NCBI GenBank assembly: GCA_030427205.1
Contig: JAUHXC010000001.1
Span: 558,001 to 622,000 of the forward strand
Direction: 5' to 3'
DNA from: a bacterium
GTDB taxonomy: Bacteria; Myxococcota_A; Bradymonadia; UBA7976; UBA1532
DNA length: 64,000 nucleotides
In this document: positions 62,283 to 64,000 of the stretch, piece after piece
Layout: every line of letters begins with the position of its first letter
Position numbering within the stretch: position 1 is the first letter of the stretch
Notes under the pieces: model-generated
What the model was told of the DNA's origin: nothing
Database searches by the model: none
Seen by the model: the letters and a program-made list of their open reading frames with translations, nothing else
Program-made: the position numbers and the translations under genes

Positions 62283-62950
62283 GGTGTGCTCTCCTGCGGT
62301 CGCATGAGGCCCCCGGCATACAGCCGCCAGATCTGCTCGGCGGCGTGGTCGAGGGCATAGGGCTGTGGGTTTCCTGCGCGTTGGTGGCCGACCCAGAACA
62401 AGCTGACCTCGTCGATGGCCCCGAACAGGGCACGCTTGAGGATCTTGGGGTCGACGTCGGAGCGGAACAGGCCCTGTTCGATGCCCTCGCTGATGAGGGA
62501 CTCGAGCAGGGCGAGGTACTCGCCGAACTTCCGGGCCTTGTACTCCCGCATGAACTTCGAAGACTGGCGCAGCTCGACGGTCAGCACCTCGGCCAGCGGC
62601 GGATTCTGGGCCACCATGCGCAGGTGCAGTTCGACGAAGCGGCGCAGGCGGCCGGCGGCGGAGTCGATGCCGGCCAACTCGGCGCGGAAGTCGGCCAGGA
62701 TGGCCTCCATCCGGTCTTCGAAGAGGCTGATGAGCAGGTCGTCTTTATTGCGGAAGTAGTTGTAGATCGTGCCCCCGGCTACGCCCGCCTCGGCGGCCAC
62801 CTCGCTGACCCGCGCGTGATAGAAGCCGCGCTCGGCGAAGACCTTGATCGCCGCCTCGATGATGCGCTCGCGCTTGCCTGCGGTGGGGGCCGGCTGGCTG
62901 ATGGGGCTCTCCCTCGGGTGTCCGGGTCCGGGGTCTGAATGAACGGTCAT
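62279..62950 (-). CDS. TetR-family regulator of fatty-acid/ETF genes (FadR/YsiA-like)
   Basis: A 223-residue TetR protein. The HTH reads RIIEAAIKVFAERGFYHARV then GTIYNYFRNKDDLLISLFED. An 18-base palindrome that matches the Bacillus FadR (YsiA) operator sits over its own start codon, and etfB-etfA follow directly, as in known FadR regulons. It would sense acyl-CoA and derepress beta-oxidation genes. The ATG at 62950 is close to the predicted start of transcription, so the mRNA leader is very short; a slightly later start cannot be excluded. Confidence 0.85.
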   Translation of the reverse strand: MTVHSDPGPGHPRESPISQPAPTAGKRERIIEAAIKVFAERGFYHARVSEVAAEAGVAGGTIYNYFRNKDDLLISLFEDRMEAILADFRAELAGIDSAAGRLRRFVELHLRMVAQNPPLAEVLTVELRQSSKFMREYKARKFGEYLALLESLISEGIEQGLFRSDVDPKILKRALFGAIDEVSLFWVGHQRAGNPQPYALDHAAEQIWRLYAGGLMRPQESTP

Positions 62951-62954
62951 TCAG
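62935..62954. promoter_or_regulatory. FadR-type TetR operator
   Basis: CTGAATGA-ACGG-TCATTCAG: 8-base arms around four bases, matching the TGAATGA-N4-TCATTCA operator of Bacillus FadR. It covers the start codon of the regulator gene and lies about 14-33 bases downstream of the -10 element, a position suited to autorepression and control of etfBA. Confidence 0.8.
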
Positions 62955-62967
62955 TGCTTGGATACTG

Positions 62968-62996
62968 TGTTTAGGTCGGGGTCGCAGGCTTGTCAA
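62968..62996 (-). promoter_or_regulatory. Predicted promoter of tetR-etfB-etfA
   Basis: TTGACA (62996-62991) and TAAACA (62973-62968) on the minus strand with exactly 17 bases between. Transcription would start near 62961, about ten bases before the ATG at 62950. The -35 is perfect; the -10 is modest. Confidence 0.6.
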
Positions 62997-63039
62997 GCGA
63001 CGGTATGCGATCGACGGTGAATCGGGCGCGAACGGCCCG

Positions 63040-64000
63040 TCAGCGCGCGGCCGTCGGCGGATCGTCCGCCGCGGCTGCAGGCATCATCCGGGCGAGCTGT
63101 GTCACCGGCACCATACGGGCCAGCTGTGTCTCAGGCACCATTCGGGCGAGGAACAGCGCCGGCCCCGTCGCGCCCGCCTGTGGGGTCAGCACCCGGCTGC
63201 GGGTGATGTGCAGCCCGGCCTGCGCCGCCATCTCCTTCACCGCCGCGTCTTCGAAGCCGAGGTGCACGTGCCCCATGGTGCGGCGGTACTCGGCCCGATC
63301 GTGGCCCACCATGTCGAGCACCACGATGGCTCCGCCGGGCGCGAGGGCGCGGGCCGCCGCCGCCAGGGCCTTCGCCGGATCGGCGATGTGATGCAGCACC
63401 AGGCAGAAGAGCGCCAGATCGACCTCGCCCGCGGCCAGCGGCGGATCTTCCAGCTCGCCGCGACGCAGCTCGACGTGGGCCAGCCCCTCGACCCGCCGGG
63501 CGGCGGTCTCGAGCATCTTCGGCTCGCGGTCGACCGCCACCACCCGGGCCCCCGCCTCGGCCAGATGCGCCGTCAGGTCGCCCGGCCCGCAGCCCAGGTC
63601 GGCCACCCGGATGCCGTCGGGCAACAGCGCCGCGATCGCCGGGATGAGGTGCCCTTCGCCGAACATCTCCCGCCGCAGCTCGACCCACTGCTCGGCCACC
63701 CGCCCGAAGAAGTGCTGCCCGTCCTGCCGCTCGGCGAGCGTCGCCGTCAGCCGGATGTGGTCGTCGGGCCAGCGGCCCTCCAGGCTGCCCGAGACCAGCG
63801 CCCACAGCGCCGCCTCGGCTTCGCCCAGGCCCGGCGCCAGCTCGTAGAGGCTCGACGTGCCCACCTTGCGCCGCACCACCCAGCCGTCGTCGAGCAGCGC
63901 CTTGAGGTGCCGGCTGACCGTCGGCTGCGGCGTCTGCACCACCCGGGCGATCTCGCCGACGCCCAGCTCTTCGGCGGCCACCAGCCGCAGGATGCGGGTG
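63040..64000 (-). CDS. ArsR-type regulator fused to SAM-dependent methyltransferase (5' end cut)
   Basis: At least 319 residues; the start lies beyond the right edge because the frame continues (TRILRLVAAEELGVGEIA). An ArsR-like winged helix (TVSRHLKALLDDGWVVRR) is followed by a class I methyltransferase (VADLGCGPGDLTAHLAEAGARVVAVD, then LVLHHIADPAKAL). Such fusions occur next to, or regulate, methionine and one-carbon genes. The C-terminus has a nine-residue tandem repeat of LARMVPxTQ type that is not part of the domain. It is upstream of the TetR promoter on the same strand. Confidence 0.85.
   Translation of the reverse strand, partial: TRILRLVAAEELGVGEIARVVQTPQPTVSRHLKALLDDGWVVRRKVGTSSLYELAPGLGEAEAALWALVSGSLEGRWPDDHIRLTATLAERQDGQHFFGRVAEQWVELRREMFGEGHLIPAIAALLPDGIRVADLGCGPGDLTAHLAEAGARVVAVDREPKMLETAARRVEGLAHVELRRGELEDPPLAAGEVDLALFCLVLHHIADPAKALAAAARALAPGGAIVVLDMVGHDRAEYRRTMGHVHLGFEDAAVKEMAAQAGLHITRSRVLTPQAGATGPALFLARMVPETQLARMVPVTQLARMMPAAAADDPPTAAR
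63089..63142. repeat. 27-bp tandem repeat at the methyltransferase 3' end
   Basis: Two adjacent 27-base units with a few mismatches, encoding LARMVPxTQ twice, and a partial third. It lies in the C-terminal tail of the ArsR-methyltransferase gene and looks like a coding slippage expansion. Confidence 0.75.

Overview
The window is GC-rich (roughly 70% G+C) bacterial chromosome with dense, mostly intact genes. The gene content points to a Gram-negative, probably a myxobacterium-like member of the Myxococcota (Bradymonadales, Polyangia or a relative). The evidence is Lpt/LpxL envelope genes, many lipoproteins with (Gly-Glu)n or Pro-Glu linkers, a MopE-type Cys-rich protein, a large FG-GAP lipoprotein, and the block lptA-lptB-rpoN-ptsN-hprK-rapZ-PTS-HPr-EI. 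This placement is inference from gene content; no rRNA or tRNA was seen.

Layout. 1-7.9 kb: an M14 carboxypeptidase (cut by the left edge), an outer-membrane barrel protein, a DUF2252 lipoprotein, a (GE)n lipoprotein, a hypothetical protein, and a divergent membrane protein with a GAF-like domain. 8.3-16.3 kb: a six-gene operon of exported proteins (two OB-fold lipoproteins, a porin-like barrel, a lamin-tail lipoprotein, a degenerate PLD lipoprotein, a PLD plus lamin-tail lipoprotein); it may act on extracellular nucleic acid. 16.2-17.7 kb: a frameshifted ATPase remnant bracketed by 39-bp direct repeats. 17.7-20 kb: cyclophilin, CcmI-like and CcmH-like genes. 20.1-26.3 kb: an SDR, ABC-2 permease and sirtuin operon, then a MopE/PPC-like lipoprotein. 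26.3-32.1 kb: a PHA-granule protein, deoC, pyrG and a PBP1A. 32.2-36.2 kb: a small protein and a zinc-ribbon/TPR protein.

36.2-46.9 kb is one long operon for LPS (LpxL-like, LptA, LptB), sigma-54 (RpoN) and a complete PTS: PtsN, HprK, RapZ, mannose-type IIA/IIB/IIC/IID, HPr and EI. After a convergent pyrD comes a likely replication origin at about 47.95-48.25 kb, followed by dnaN, recF and murA; no dnaA is adjacent.

51.9-64 kb is transcribed leftward. A TetR regulator with a FadR-type operator precedes etfB and etfA. Four bases after etfA begins an apparent peptide-modification (RiPP-like) cluster: a PqqD-like protein, a 1,882-residue Ig/FG-GAP lipoprotein, a 57-residue putative precursor peptide with a strong ribosome-binding site, an HprK-like kinase, a radical SAM/SPASM enzyme and an S24/S26-type peptidase. 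This cluster is the best candidate for an undescribed system. The right edge carries a partial ArsR-methyltransferase fusion.

Two housekeeping enzymes have altered key residues: MurA has Asp in place of the fosfomycin-sensitive Cys, and RapZ has Ile in place of the Walker A Lys.
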